Assembly: GCA_007844125.1 (NCBI GenBank)
Contig: CM017557.1
Location: 64,009,674 to 64,073,673, forward strand
Length of the DNA stretch: 64,000 bases
DNA from: Sinonovacula constricta
Lineage: Eukaryota > Mollusca > Bivalvia > Cardiida > Solecurtidae
Reading direction: 5' to 3'
Both the position numbers and the translations under genes were made by a program. Shown here piece by piece: positions 38,001 to 53,000 of this stretch; the stretch's first letter is position 1; the number at the start of each line of letters is the position of its first letter. The notes below the pieces were generated by a model. The model ran no database searches, was not told the origin of the DNA, and saw only the letters and a list, made by a program, of their open reading frames with translations.

Positions 38001-41000
38001 AAAAGATCTTTTACAAACGAATTTATTTATATTCAAAGACAACTGGCAGTACCGCTATAAAAAAGCAACAAAGCAGAATTGGAGTAGACAGCTGAAACAG
38101 GAAATGGCTGGTATTATCTGGAGTTTTCCCACTTGCCTTGGCCCAGTCTCTCTCTCTCTATATATATTTATATAATGCATGCTATGTAAACAGTCCATAT
38201 AAACTGAATATGTTATAAGCTTATTAAAGGTTGTATGCAAACAGTTTGCCAGTATAAAAAACATGTAAAACATCTTACCCCAGTTCTAAGGAATTGTTCA
38301 TTATTGCAGCGAAAACTTCTAGTTTAGTAAAGCCTGTTTACATGATTACCTCAATTATTAGTCAGAACAAATTGTGAAATATGTCACTGTAAGTGTCCAT
38401 TATTTCTAAATCTATTTATAAGTTTTATGATAATTTCAGTTAAAAATAGATTAAAAAGTGAAAAATTAATGATTATTGAGATGATCATGTAAACATGAAC
38501 TTAGAAATAAGTGGCCATGAGGTTTTCTTTGTTATAAAATGGCTAACTGTGCAGCATGGCCTGGATAAGAAATTCATTTTTGTAATGAATTGTTGGGGCT
38601 GTTATGCTATCCTTTTCACGTGGATGTAGCTAGCATACCAATAAACGGCACATCGCAGGATCTGTTTGTTATAAAATAGCTAACTGTGCAGCATGGCCTG
38701 GATAAGAAATTCATTTTTGTAATGAATTGTTGGGTGTTAGGGCTGTTATGCTATCCTTTTCACACGGATGTAGCTAAAATACCAATAAACAGCATTTCGC
38801 AGGATCTTTTTGTTATAAAGTAGCTAACTGTGCAGCATGGCCTGGATAAGAAATTCATTTTTGTAATGAATTGTTGGGTGTTAGGGCTGTTATGCTATCC
38901 TTTTCACACGGATGTAGCTAGCATACCAATAAACAGCATTTCGCAGGATCTTTTTAGATAAGTTGGTTTTTTTGGTGGAAAGAAAGATAAAATGATCCAA
39001 CTATCAGAACCACCTTTAAGATTCATGGTTTCTTTAAAAAAGTAGATGTGCCCTATATTCACAAATCTTATTTGGCATGTAATAATGCTTGATTTATGAT
39101 GCAGCAACAATCCTTAATTGAAATGAATAATAGAAGAACTTGTTGCTATGAGAAATTGCACAAAACCTGATAGGAACTGACAGCCATGTTCTGGGACATT
39201 AACTCCCAGCCTGCTAAACATGAATTGATCAGGCTTGGCCAAATAGTGTAGATCCAGACAATACAGCTCTAAAACAAAGATGATAGATCAGAATCTGCAC
39301 TATTTGTTATGTCTTTTAATCGTTGTATATAGTTACAGGCATACAACAAAGAAATTAGTATGACATATTGGCACAAAGAACAGGCTAAGGACCATAAAAT
39401 GAAGTACATGTAATGAATTCCTGTAATTGGAAAACAATACTGTTCCTGCATTCAAGCTAACAAGGCATAACTAATTATTAGTTGATTGCTGTTGAAGGCA
39501 ACCAAGCCAATTAAGGTAGGGCATTTAAGAGCTGCTTCTACATGTATTAATTGTTATAAATGAGTACAGGCAATGGTATTGAAAATACATGTAATACTGC
39601 CTGCATGTTTGGTTGTTGGGGTACCATCAGTTTTCATTAATAAAAGGATTCAATATTTAAAACAGTACAGTGCTGCCTTGACTGTGATTGTCTGCAACTG
39701 GTAACACTACAGGTCAGCAGGATTGAGGGAATTTTGTTGGCATTTTTTGCCGATACTGTGCAGAGACATTTCTATCATTATAGCTCAGGGACACTTATGA
39801 GGTGCCTAGGGACAGAATGCTGCCGGTCCATTGTACTGACACCGACGAGTCAGGCATAATGCTGTCCCCTTAGCCCCTAGCGTTAGGAGGGAAGCCACTA
39901 CTACCAACTTTAAAGTCTTTGATTTGACCCGGCCGGGGTTTGAACCTGAGACCTCCCGATCTGCAAGCCGATGCTCTACCACTTGAGCTATTGCGGCGGG
40001 TCATAACAGGTTAAATTTTGCTTATTTTAGGCAAACCATCAGTGGAACTTTAATGTACCTTTAAGTTAACAGGCAGTCCTAATCAATGTAACATATAGAT
40101 TTTTCATTACAATTTTCATAGATTTTTTTAAAAGTATGTTTTGACCAAGGTTTGAAAAAGCACACTTCTGATTCTCAGGCAAATGCTCTATATATACTGT
40201 TTGTTTGTAAGCTTTATGTAACATCATACCAACACAATTATTGTCATATTGGTGACATTCAGCTAATTATTGGTGGAGGAAGACCCCAGAATTATGTCTG
40301 AGCAGAACCGGCCCTTTTTCAGATAAATGGAAAAATAAAGGCCATCCCTTTTTTGCTTGGTTTCAAATCTGGTTGCATAAAATGATTTGGTTGTATTTAT
40401 TTCTTATTTAATAAAAATATAAATTTTAATTAAAATTATTTTAAATGTATTTTATATTACCATTTGTTCTTTGACTAAATATTTATTTTTTTGTCAAAAA
40501 TGTCAAACTTTAAAGTTTTGACATTTTTTACAAAAAAGTACTACATGTAATGACTAAGTCATGACATGCAACACAGAGCAATGTACTTTCTTTAAATAAT
40601 ATCTTTGCAGTTAATTTAAAATAAAAAATACCTTATTAGTACAATTTATGCAAACAGATTTGAAACTAAGCACAAAAATGTAATGGTCGTTATTTTTTCC
40701 AGTTATCTGAAAAAAAGCCAACCACCAGTGCACCACAGGTTAGCATGATCCGTGTGCTGTCGTAGTGAAAAAATAGCAAAACTAATTATCTACTGATCAA
40801 AGAAAATAATGGCATATAATGTCTTAAATGTTAAAATGTTGTGAAATGTGGAAGCAAGGTTGTTGTTTTTTTCTCCAAACTTTACAACTTACAATTTGGT
40901 TGAATCAACCAATATTATACATGTCAGATGTAGTTATCATACAGTGACTGAGGTACTTGTGACATAAATTACATGTCAATAAAACATGTCCTGGAGTAAA

Positions 41001-44000
41001 CATACATCTAGGACACTTAAATGTGTAATTTATGTGTGTGAATTAATTGAAATTGTACAAAAGTGAAAATTGTACAGAAATTGTGGGACATATGCAATAG
41101 ACCAATTAGAATGTTCAATCTATTAGCAAAACATACAATTAAAGTAATTAAATTGTCTTTCACTACTTTGCCTGCTATTCACATATCTATAAGGCTTTGG
41201 TAAATAGTTAAGATCCAGATCAGCCAGTTTCCTGATGGGAGCTGTCTAATCAGGATTTACACTATTTGCTGCTCAGTCTCTGTTTATAAGTATATCACCC
41301 TTGACATGTAACATATATATCCCTGCTGGGGGGACTGTCTAATCAGGATCTACATTATTTGCTGCTCAGTCTCTGTTTATAAGTATATATCAACCCTGAC
41401 ATATAACTTATATATATATATCCCTGCTGGGAGCTGTCTGATCAGTATCTACACTATTTGCTGCTCAGTCTCTGTTTATAAGTATATATCAACCCTGACA
41501 TATAACTTATATATATATATCCCTGCTGGGAGCTGTCTAATCAGGATCTACATTATTTGCTGCTCAGTCTCTGTTTATAAGTATATATCAACCCTGACAT
41601 ATAACTTATATATATATATCCCTGCTGGGAGCTGTCTGATCAGTATCTACACTATTTGCTGCTCAGTCTCTGTTTATAAGTATATCACCCTTGACATGTA
41701 ACATATATATCCCTGCTGGGGGGACTGTCTTATCAGGATCTACACTATTTGCTGCTCAGTCTCTGTTTATAAGTATATCACCCTTGACATGTAACATATA
41801 TATCCCTGCTGGGGGGACTGTCTTATCAGGATCTACACTATTTGCTGCTCAGTCTCTGTTTATAAGTATATCAACCCTGACATATAACTTATATATATAT
41901 ATCCCTGCTGGGAGCTGTCTGATCAGTATCTACACTATTTGCTGCTCAGTCTCTGTTTATAAGTATATCAACCCTGACATATAACTTATATATATATATA
42001 TATCCCTGCTGGGAGCTGTCTAATCAGGATCTACACTATTTGCTGCTCAGTCTCTGTTTATAAGTATATCAACCCTGACATATAACTTATATATATATAT
42101 ATCCCTGCTGGGAGCTGTCTGATCAGTATCTACACTATTTGCTGCTCAGTCTCTGTTTATAAGTATATCAACCCTGACATATAACTTATATATATATATC
42201 CCTGCTGGGAGCTGTCTGATCAGTATCTACACTATTTGCTGCTCAGTCTCTGTTTATAAGTATATCAACCCTGACATATAACTTATATATATATATATCC
42301 CTGCTGGGAGCTGTCTAATCAGGATCTACACTATTTGCTGCTCAGTCTCTGTTTATAAGTATATCAACCCTGACATATAACTTATTTTATATTAAAGCAA
42401 AAAACCCAGAGAGAATTCAGCATGGGTTTTTAACAAAATGGAGCACACTAAGGGATAAGCTTTCTGCACAGCAAGCGTAACTGTTAGAAATGTTCAAAGT
42501 TTCAAGCACAGAAACACAATTTTCCTGTAGAAATAAGGATTTATTGGGACCAAAATTATACATGTACTTAGAAATTAAGCTTTTATGTGTTTTCTTCCAC
42601 AGTTTTTATGGCCATTCATTTAACAATTTGATTGCAAGTGTAACTGTTAGAAATGTTCAAAGTTTCAAGCACAGAAACACAATTTACCTGTAGAAATAAG
42701 GGTTCATTGGGACCAAAATTATATCAGTTCTTAGAAATTAAGCCTTTGTTTTCTTCCAGAGCTTTTGTGGCCATTCATTTAAAAATTAAATTGCAGACTC
42801 TGTTCTCAACAAAGGAAGACCTTAAAAAACATAAATCCAGATAGAATATCTGACTGCCAGGATCCTCACCTCTATGTGTTTATATTCTTGACTATGGCAA
42901 AGTTAATATCGATAAGCAGTTAACTACAGTTTAATTTTAAAGTGAAAATATCCTTCCTCACTAAGCTGATATTTAGGCTTTAAATATGGATAATAACATT
43001 TACCTAACCTCATAATAAAAGTCCACCCCTTTGATTGGTCCATATATACATTACATACATTCAGTCATTGGTTCATAAAGATACATGTATAGCAGCAAAG
43101 CAACATCTGCATATGGCTTTGAGTTTGTATTCAAATTTTCATGTGCAAATTTACAATTATTAAATAAGTCTTAATGCCAATTTGGTTTTGGCATTTAGCA
43201 CTAGAATTTCACACTTTGTTAATACATGTACAATGTTTAAACTATTTAATATAAAAAGTGACTGATTGATTTCAGACAAATTTTAACCAATCAGATTTCT
43301 TGGATTTGAGTCTTAAACCTGTGCCTAAAAACATCTGACTCGGTTGAGTCTCGGTCAGAATCAAATGCTTTTAACTGTTTGCCAGGTAAGTTTTAACCAA
43401 CAAGATTCTTGGATTTCAGTCCAAAATTTGTGCTTACATGCACTTGATAATATCTGGCCCAGTTAAGTATAGGTAATATTAAAATGATTTTGATTGGTTG
43501 GTAGGTAAAATTTAACCATTCACATTCCTGGATTTGGAACTAAGGGAGAATCAAATGTTTTTATTGCTGGGTAGTTGGCTTTTACCAATCTGATTATGGG
43601 ACTTGTGTGTAGAGACTATTTTGTAGTTGATTTCATACCAATGGATATTTTAACCCAGACGGGATGGGATGGGATTAGCTGGCATTTTTGCTGATACTGT
43701 GAAGCGACATTTCTATTATTATAGCACAGTGGCACTTATGAGGTGCCCAGGAACTGAACCCGGCCGATCCATTATACTGACACCGACGAGTCAGGCGTAA
43801 TGCTGTCCCCTTAGCTCCGAGCGTCAGGAGGGAAGCCACTACTACCAACTTTAATGTCTTTGGTTTGACCCAGCCAGGGTTTGAACCCGAGACCTCCTGA
43901 TCCGCAAGCTGACACTCTACCGCTTGAGCTATTGCGGCCGGTTTTTAATGCAGAGTCTAGTTCAGAAGTCGTTTGTCATGTTTTTCTAATCATATCAATG

Positions 44001-47000
44001 TTATATAACAGATATATATCTTAATCATAATAAAAAATACATTACTCAATATCTCTGACAGACTTAACAATTCCTTAAAAATTAAAAAATATTTTAAAAA
44101 TATTTTTAAAAAATGTATTACATAAGTCACATAAAATGCATCATCCACAATATAATTCTAGACTCATGTTTGATGAGGACATAATCTCAAAGATAAAAAA
44201 GTAGAACAGCTTTTGTATAGGTTTCTGAAAAAAAAAGAATTTGTTAAATATAATGTAATGCCAAAATATACAGATCTTAATACTTATAAAAAATATGTTA
44301 CTCGACATTTTCTACAGACTAAACAATTCCTAAAAGTTAAAAAAAAATCCTAATAAAATGTTTTACAAAGTCAATAAAACATGCATCATGCACAGAACTA
44401 TACTTTACTAAAGTTTCATTAGAAAAGATGCTCACTGATAAAAAAGTGAAAAAACAGCTTTTGTACAGATTCCTGAAAAGCAAAGTATTTGTAATATACA
44501 AGATTGCATCAAAAAAGTAGTGCCTTGGGGTGAAATCATGCACTAGCTACTTGTACATCAACACAGTAAAATGGCATGACAGAGTTGTGCTGGACAATAA
44601 AAACAAACAGAACAAGCCAAATAAGAAATACAGAAACATACCTTACAACTGACAATTCTTGAACTTTCGATAGAGTCTGTTTACATAACCCCATTTATCC
44701 AATCAGTATAATTATAAACCATGGTGGGAACTATTGACCTACTTCACATCAACAGTTATAACAATTAACACACATCTGATCACTATGGCAACTAAATTTA
44801 AAAGCGGATATGTAATTTTTATAAAGTTTGTCACCAAGCTAATTTTTTTTAGGATCTTGAAAGTGAATTCAGAAAGGATCTGGTTGGATTTTCCATAGAT
44901 GGTGCCTCCAATTATAATACAATAACAAAGACTTAACCTTAAAAACACCATATTGTTGTTGTTTCTGACACCAAACTTTGGGCATGTAAAATGTGTTTTG
45001 GGTCAGTAAGTCTCCAAATGTTACACATCCGAATGGCATGTAATTATTGGATGTTATCTTTGAAGATTTCACAAGAGAACACTTACTGTTTATTTGTGCT
45101 ACTGTAAATTATGAGCACTTGACCTCGGTATAACAATCCATAAGGGGAGGAGTTAACATAGACATTGCACAATGATACATGAACCGTTCCAAATCAAGTG
45201 ATATTAACCAATCAGAAAGGGTCGAAGGAAATGCCTAAGGAGCAACCTTCAGTGTGTTAAATACTGACAGCTTTAAACAGGTAAACGATTAGGAAATGTG
45301 AGCCCATAGAAACAGCTAGTAAGGACATGGACAGGTACTGGAGGCTCTGAGTTCAATTCTGATCAGCGACATACCAAAGTTGTAAAAAATATTAGTAGTA
45401 TAGCTCCCTTGCTAATGCTCAAGCAAGGGAGTTCCATGACTGGTCAGCCTGGTGTCAGGACAATGTGACTAGGTGTGGTATCATGTTAGATGATCACATC
45501 AAGCTAAACACATAGGAAGCACTATATCTGCTTCAAGTTGCTAACATTTCTAAATACTGGCAACTGAAATACTGTTGGTAGGATGATAAATCCAACAAAA
45601 GAACAAACAGTAAGGACACAGAACCATGCATATGCCCAATACTTTTGAAGCTACAAAACTAAGACATAAAACATAGAACTTACAGTATTTGTCTTGCAGT
45701 ATGTGTGTGACAAAAACACACAATTTGCCCACCATAAGTCAGTTGTTTTACATCTAACAGTACAGTTACTACTCATATAAAGACAGTAATTAAAAGCTAT
45801 TGGCTAATTGGCAATTTGACATTTACAACAATTCTAATTATTGGTGTTAAATCTATTTCTATTTAACATGTGTAATGAAACATGTACTGTGACTGGGTCA
45901 GGAATTCATGCACATTTTGATCTAATAAAATCTAAACAAAAAAGAAGTTCCATTACTTTTATTTTTTAGCTAAATAAAGCAGTCTTACTAAATTATACAT
46001 GTGAAGCCATTAAAATGACCTTTAAAATGATCCAACATTTTTAAGTTAAAGTGTCAAAATATTCTCCTTATACAAACTTAGGCAATGTCAATAATCTACA
46101 GACCAGTTGAAAATCCTCATTAAATAAAAGAACTTTACTGAAACATCAAGTTTGAACAAGTTATTTCCATTTACACCAAAGTTTGAACATTTTAGATAAT
46201 AGCCTAAGTTATATCCATTCACACCATCATTTGAACACAGTCAATGAGATGAAATCTTGCTGTATTTAGACAATTAGGAAAAAGAGAACTTTTCAAATCA
46301 TATTTATCTTTCTCCACTGCCCTCTTTCTGTGTAGAACCAATAGTCAGGTGGAAAAACTGTACCTGGAGAAATTTGCAGTGAACAATTTGGTTCAAGTAC
46401 TAAACTGTAACATCTCATTTTCAGTTTAGGTTCAAACCCGGGACCCTCCAATCCAGAGTCCAATATCTTAACCACTACACCACAAGGACTCACAGTCATT
46501 TATAAAAAGTATTTCAATTTAAGGGAGCACCCATGGCAGTGGTAGAGTCACTAACTTGTAAATCTTACTACTTAGCCTCTCACCGTGTGGGTTCAAGTCC
46601 CGTTTGGGGGTGAAGGAATTAATATAGAAAGGTCCTCAAAGTGACCTTTGGTGTGCCTGTGGTTCTACCCAGATACCTGTATGGGATAGAGATCAACCAA
46701 AATAGCTTGATGTCGCTAAAAAGAAAGCGACTGAGGTGATGTAAATATTCACAAGAATTTTATTAAAAATGTATCAATTCCTCTGCATTCAGGAAACATT
46801 AACAAAACAAGCTTAACCTCATGTTTTATATGATATCACTAATCAAGCTGACTTTTGCAGTATAGGTGTCCTAATAATACCTTAGTCCAGGTCAGTATAT
46901 GACAAAATTATTCACAACAATCACATTAAAAATGGTGTATGTCTATGTCATATTATTGTCATAGGCCATATATGTTATATTACAGTCAAAACATTACACC

Positions 47001-50000
47001 TTTTCATTTCACAATATACAATGGTATATAGTATAGTATACAACACAGAAATACCACATTCACTGATATATATATGCATTTACAGTGACACAAATACATT
47101 GAATTTACCAATTACAGAAACAACAAATGGTGCTGGTGCTGGATTTTGTGCCAGTGTAAACCGCACACATATCCAAAATGAAAGTCAAAAACAACATAAA
47201 AACCTGTGTTGTTGAATCCCAAAGCCCTTCAAACACATTGGTACAGCTACAATGCAGATACCGTAGTTCAAATGATGTGTAGTACTTAGTGCCAGCTACT
47301 GGATACCATATGTGGAGATAATAGTCATGTAGTTTCAATCTGTTTTAACCCACCCCACATTTATTCAGCTAAGATTATCCATTTTAATCCAAGTAAATGT
47401 ATCAGAAAATATAAATAGTAATCATGGGTCAAGTATTTTGTATATAATATAATAACGTAAACCTTTTTAAGCTTGCTATCAGGTGATTTTTAGTCATTAA
47501 AATCATCTAGAGCATGGATTTATTTTTTATCCTGTGGCTCTGTTGTACAAAATGTGAGCCCCTCCTCTGTAACTCAATTCTGCACTAAGAAGTGGGTCAA
47601 AGCTCTCAACCAATAAAAATCTTTGTTATATTTTAAGTAAGAACATACTAAGTGAATTTGTATTGGCTAAAAGGGCTAGCTCAGTCGCTTTTAAACATTT
47701 AAAAAATCACTTTATATGATCTAAGTTATATATAAAATACACAAAAATCAAATCAATAACTTATGAAATAATACATTTTTAATAAAATATATGTAATTAA
47801 ATTTCAATTTGACCTATACTTAGAATACTATTTCTTTTATTTACACCATTGAAACATATTTTAATTTAATGATGTCACTTGTCATTGTAAATATTTTAAG
47901 TACTTTTTTTTATTATCAAATTGTTGTATTTGATATCATTGTATCCCAACATAAATATGCTAGCCACCTGTGTTTTCTCAAACCTAAATGTAGATCATGC
48001 AGTAACAAACCACACAGACATACACAAAATACAAAAAAATACCCTAGACCTGGTTTCTATAACAACAATGACAGGGTAGATGTGCAGCTATGTAACATTT
48101 CCCCATGCAATAGAACAACACAGAGACATCTGTACATGTTACCTGTTATCTTCTTCAAAACCCGACACCTGTATCCTATAGAAATCACAGCAATAATAGG
48201 ATCATATCATGCAGTTAACAGTACTGACTCTTACAACGTGTATGGTAGCTATAACAAAGGAGAGGTGGAAAGTTTTCAGGGAAGTTATGGGATCCAGGCC
48301 AACATTAAAAAAGGCAGTTTATATAGCCACTTAGCTCAAGGGGTGATTGTCTTATATGGGTTTTAGGTGTTGGTTATATACAAATAAGCAAAGACCCTGG
48401 GCATAGCAAGGGTTGAGTGATAGCTATAACATGACCTTTGCAAACACTGCCAGCATGGAAGCACTAATAAAGCAATGTTCAAGTATAGGTCTGTTTTTAG
48501 TTTGTAAGGACAGGTATATATCGTATCACTCAAATAAACAAAATAATTATAATAAAATAAAAGATAAATTATTTTGATGAACTGAAAATTTCACTTTTAA
48601 CTGCGACATATACAACCTAGTGTCAACTTGCTATAGGAGCATTCTTAGGAAGCAACATCCTATGTTCTATCAGATGGTTTGCTATTTTTAACATATTTCC
48701 AGATGCAATCAAGTTTTTTTCAGCAGTTTAAAATCAACAACAATAATCAAGGATTAATTAACTTAACTCAAGAAATATAGGTACCGTAATCATAAGTATT
48801 AAGTGCACACACCACTTTTTTGGCAAAATTTGTGTAAAAAAAACTGCGCACAATAGTTAAAGGATTATGGTACATTGTTAAAGAAAACTTTGACAGACCA
48901 GTTCATAAAAATTAAATAACAACTTACTTCTCCACAAGGTTCTGTAGTTTAGGCATCCATGATGCTGCGAGATGACAGTTCTGGAGGAAGACCCACCGGC
49001 CCTTAAGGATCTGCGCCTTGGCAATGAGCTCTTCAGCCTTGGGACCTTGACCTCGTCCCAGAGATATCATATCAAGGTGAAGGGAACTCCCCCGCAACTC
49101 CTTCGCAAACCTCAGCAACTGGGCACCTGGGTCACAACCTAAGAGAAGAAGAAAAGAGTTGGAGAGAGAACTTTTTCATGTGGAGAGGTCTTCCAGCTGA
49201 GTGGTGGTGTGCCGTTGGTTCTACCCTGACATACGTCTGTTGTTGTTTTTTCATTTTTTCATCAGTAATAAGATGGATGTCAAAAATATGACCATAATAG
49301 CATCGGTGTGATACAAGAACAAAAAGTTATAACATGGGCATTAGTGAGTGAGACAGTTCAGGTGATAGATAGGCGATTTTTTTTTAAATCCGTATTTTTT
49401 GCCTTATAAATAAGGCAGTAAGATCATGCCCGATTGAAGGAAGTATCCTCTTTGCCAACTTCAACAGCTGTGACCCTGGGTCACAGCCTGCATAGTGGTA
49501 ATAGGGAAATTTTGGGATGTAATTAGTCCTGATACTACCTCATCAAGAGTAGGTCCAGAAGTAGGAGTTGGGTTTGTTGTAATATTTTATTTTTAAGACC
49601 AAAAGTTTATATTTTCAGACAAAGAGTTCAGTATTTTATGATTACTTATGATCCATTGATCATTTTTAGGGGAAACAATTATTTACTTTGTAAAAATCTC
49701 TGATACTTATCATCAGACTGGTGACTTGTTTGGTTTTAGGTTAAGCAATTTTATTTAACGTGTAAACTTGTGGAATTTTATTCTCAAATTCATGATTTGA
49801 TTATCTGTTAAAATGCTATTGACATGTTGTTGATGGTATTTATTCAAGTGCTTACTTTTGTTTGTTGGGTTTAATTGTTCCACCAACAGTATTTCACTTA
49901 TTTGGAGACAATGTCCACTTAAAGCAGATATAGAGCTGCCTTCATTGTGTATAGCATGCTGTGAACACCTGGCATGATACAACACCCAGTCACATTATAC

Positions 50001-53000
50001 CGATACTGGTCCAACCAGACATGGAATTACCACCATAATATCCCTGAGCCTTAGCAATGAACCTAGACCACTACTTTTTTTAACAAATTTGACATGTCGT
50101 CGCTGAGGATCATACTTGAGTACTCCCATACCTGTGCTTACTTTAAGTTTTATTTAGTACAACAAAACTTACTGGGTGACAGAATGAAGATCAGCGGGGT
50201 TTTTGCTGTTGACTCTTCATAAATCTCCTTCAAATCAAATGAGCCAGCTGACAGGTACTTGTCTCCAATGGTGTCTCGCACAAACTTGTCACATGATGAT
50301 GTGAGTACGTCTGGTCGTAGGATTTTGATGAGGATCAGCCGCTGAAAGTGGGTCAAATCCTCCCATTGAAATGTGATCCCTTGATCTGTGGAGCCATCTG
50401 GACTGGTGGAACCTAGAGGTCCAAGGTGAGAAATATGAATATTCAGTGGGCATATATGAATCAATTTAATCAAGGTTTTCATTTCCATATATTTACATAT
50501 CGGTATAAGACATATATTCCTCAAGAAAATCAATAACAAAAGAATAAAAACATTGTTCTAACTTAAATTTATGGTACTTCTGATTTTTAAGGACATTTGT
50601 CTTATAAAAAGGCATGTTTAACTATTCATTTAAATGGTTAATTAACCCCAAAACTTGACAAAAAGTGTGTTTTGTCTGTTCAAGAGATTTTAAACATATT
50701 TATACTAATAGTGAATTTAAATTAGAAATTACATACACAAACATATCATGAACAAGGATATGGCAACATCTTTGATAAATTATGAATTATCAGATATGTG
50801 CAAGATAAATCTGTAAAGGTTGAGAAACTTTCTAACATGGAAATATCAAATATGAAAAAAATGTCTGCATCATAAAAAACAGGCAAAAATAATGTGACCA
50901 ATATGTAACTTTCTTATTTTATACCTAGAAAATGAACCTGTAAAATGCATATTCTTGCAGTAAGTTACACCAATACCCTGTAAAGCAAATTCAAACTTTG
51001 CTCACCAGTCTTTACATCAGGATCTGTTATGTTGAATGACTTTGTCATCTTGTTATACGGGTCATCACAGTTTTCAAACATATCCCACTGGCCCTTGTGG
51101 CTCATGATGCTGCGACACAGGTGGTTAAACGAGGCCATCGTAGCATCAAGGTGCTGACATTGACGCCACATGATGTCTGTAATCCACCGTGGGGGTGTCT
51201 TGTGTTTTTTCGACTCCTTGTCACCAGCCTGGGCCTGGGATTCTAATCTCTCCATTGGGGTAAGGCCTGTGACACATTGAAGAATTCTGAGTTAGTTAAC
51301 CTTTGTTTTGACCTACTAGTTTATTTTTTTGTTGGGTTTATTGTACACCAATAGAACTCCAGTTATTTGGAGATGGTGTCCTCTTAAAGCAGACATAGTG
51401 CTGACTTAACTGTGTATGGCATGCCTTAAACACCTGGCATGATACCAGACACAGGCACATTATCCTGACACTGAGCCCACCAGAGGTGGAACTACGTTTA
51501 CATTTGCTTGAGTATTAGGAAGGGAGGATTACCTCTACCCTTTTTAATGACCTTGGTATGTTGTGGCCCAAACCCTGACCTACCAGTCTTTAGTAAAGAT
51601 ATCAGTTATGTACAGATATCTGCATTTAGGCATTAGGAAAAACTTTGTGGTCAACTAATAAGAACAAAACATTATTAGGGATAGTCTAAACCTTTTTGTT
51701 GAAAATATAAGTTTCAGTCTAAAGTAACAAAAACACATGGTCATATGATAACTCCCTGTGCAGAATTTCATGCTTTGCAATTTGCCTCATCACAACTAAA
51801 CTCTGTAAATTCGAATAACTAAATGATCTCACTATAAAGTAACAAAGATAATACAAGGTTAATAAAGTCTAGAAAAATGCACAAACATTCATCTGCCAGT
51901 ACCAACATCAGCCGTCCTTGCTGTTGTCAATCTATACGACAAGTCTAGCTAAAAATTATCAAATTTTACAAAAAGGTAAAGATATAAATTTTCTTCTTAC
52001 CATCATGTTCCTGAAGCAGCTTATCTTCCATCATATTGGCCATGACCTTGCCTTGCAGAAAGATCTTCCACTCAAGGTCCTGTATGGCACCAATGTCTGT
52101 GATGTCAACTGAGCTCGAGTTGGACCGCATGATACTGGTTGCCAACATGAAGCTGAATGTCAACTGGTGGTGGGCAAACAAGGCAACTGACACGACACGG
52201 TAGATACTAAATGTTAGCCTGGAAAAAATGGAGGGAAATTATGTTACCAGGTATTGCAACCACATTTCTTGCTTAGTACAGTCTTGAGAAATTGTTATCA
52301 ACAGCTTGAATGCAACATGTAAACGAGAGAAAATGTAACATTAATAAAGCTTACCATTATACTAAAAGTTGGAATATCATTAATGAGGAAATCTAAAAAT
52401 AAATGATAATGAGACAATTTTGATTATTTTTATTTTATTATTATTATTTTTTTTTAAATCTAGACCTTAGCTTATAAAACTTTGAACTGGAGTCTGATAT
52501 TATCCCTGAGCCATTGATTGGCTAGATTCCAAATTTTATTTGAAATTTAGCCAATCATTCCAAATTTCATTTGAAATTCAGCCTATCAGATTGGTGAGAT
52601 TGATCTGCAGATCTGGTTTAAGTGTTACATCTTAACAAGAGATAGACATAAGGGTTGGAAATTATAAAAAAAATGAGCTTGTATCAATACTCTATTACCT
52701 GAATGGCTGGATTAAAAAAAAGAAATTTGACCAATCAGATGTTTATCTCAGACTCAATCTTATAGTATAATAATCTTGAGAACTTGTCATGCCTGGTGCA
52801 GGTGCCTGAAACATAACCTTGACAAATAGTATATGAAATAAGATCTTAGTATTAGAAACATGTGCCCAAAATACAAATTCAACAGACTCGATATGACTGA
52901 TGTTGTCTCAGTTCCAGCTGAAATTAGCAGAAACACCTGATCTAATGGGCTAGGATTGGTGTGTGTGAATTGTTCAGCCACAATATTGGTGCATTAATGT

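Larger units (their letters stand above)
37132..48927 (-). other. 11.8-kb dynein intron
   Basis: Flanking exons join through a split codon (AA|C), and family motifs run on without a gap, so no exon is missing. It holds four tandem arrays or duplications, several SINEs, the nested foldback element, a tiny TA-flanked element, and the 165-codon plus frame. 46.75-47.8 kb shows nothing recognisable. Confidence 0.75.

Noticed and set aside
41691..41984. 97-codon ORF with repeated peptide
   Set aside because: Translation of the 98-bp tandem array.
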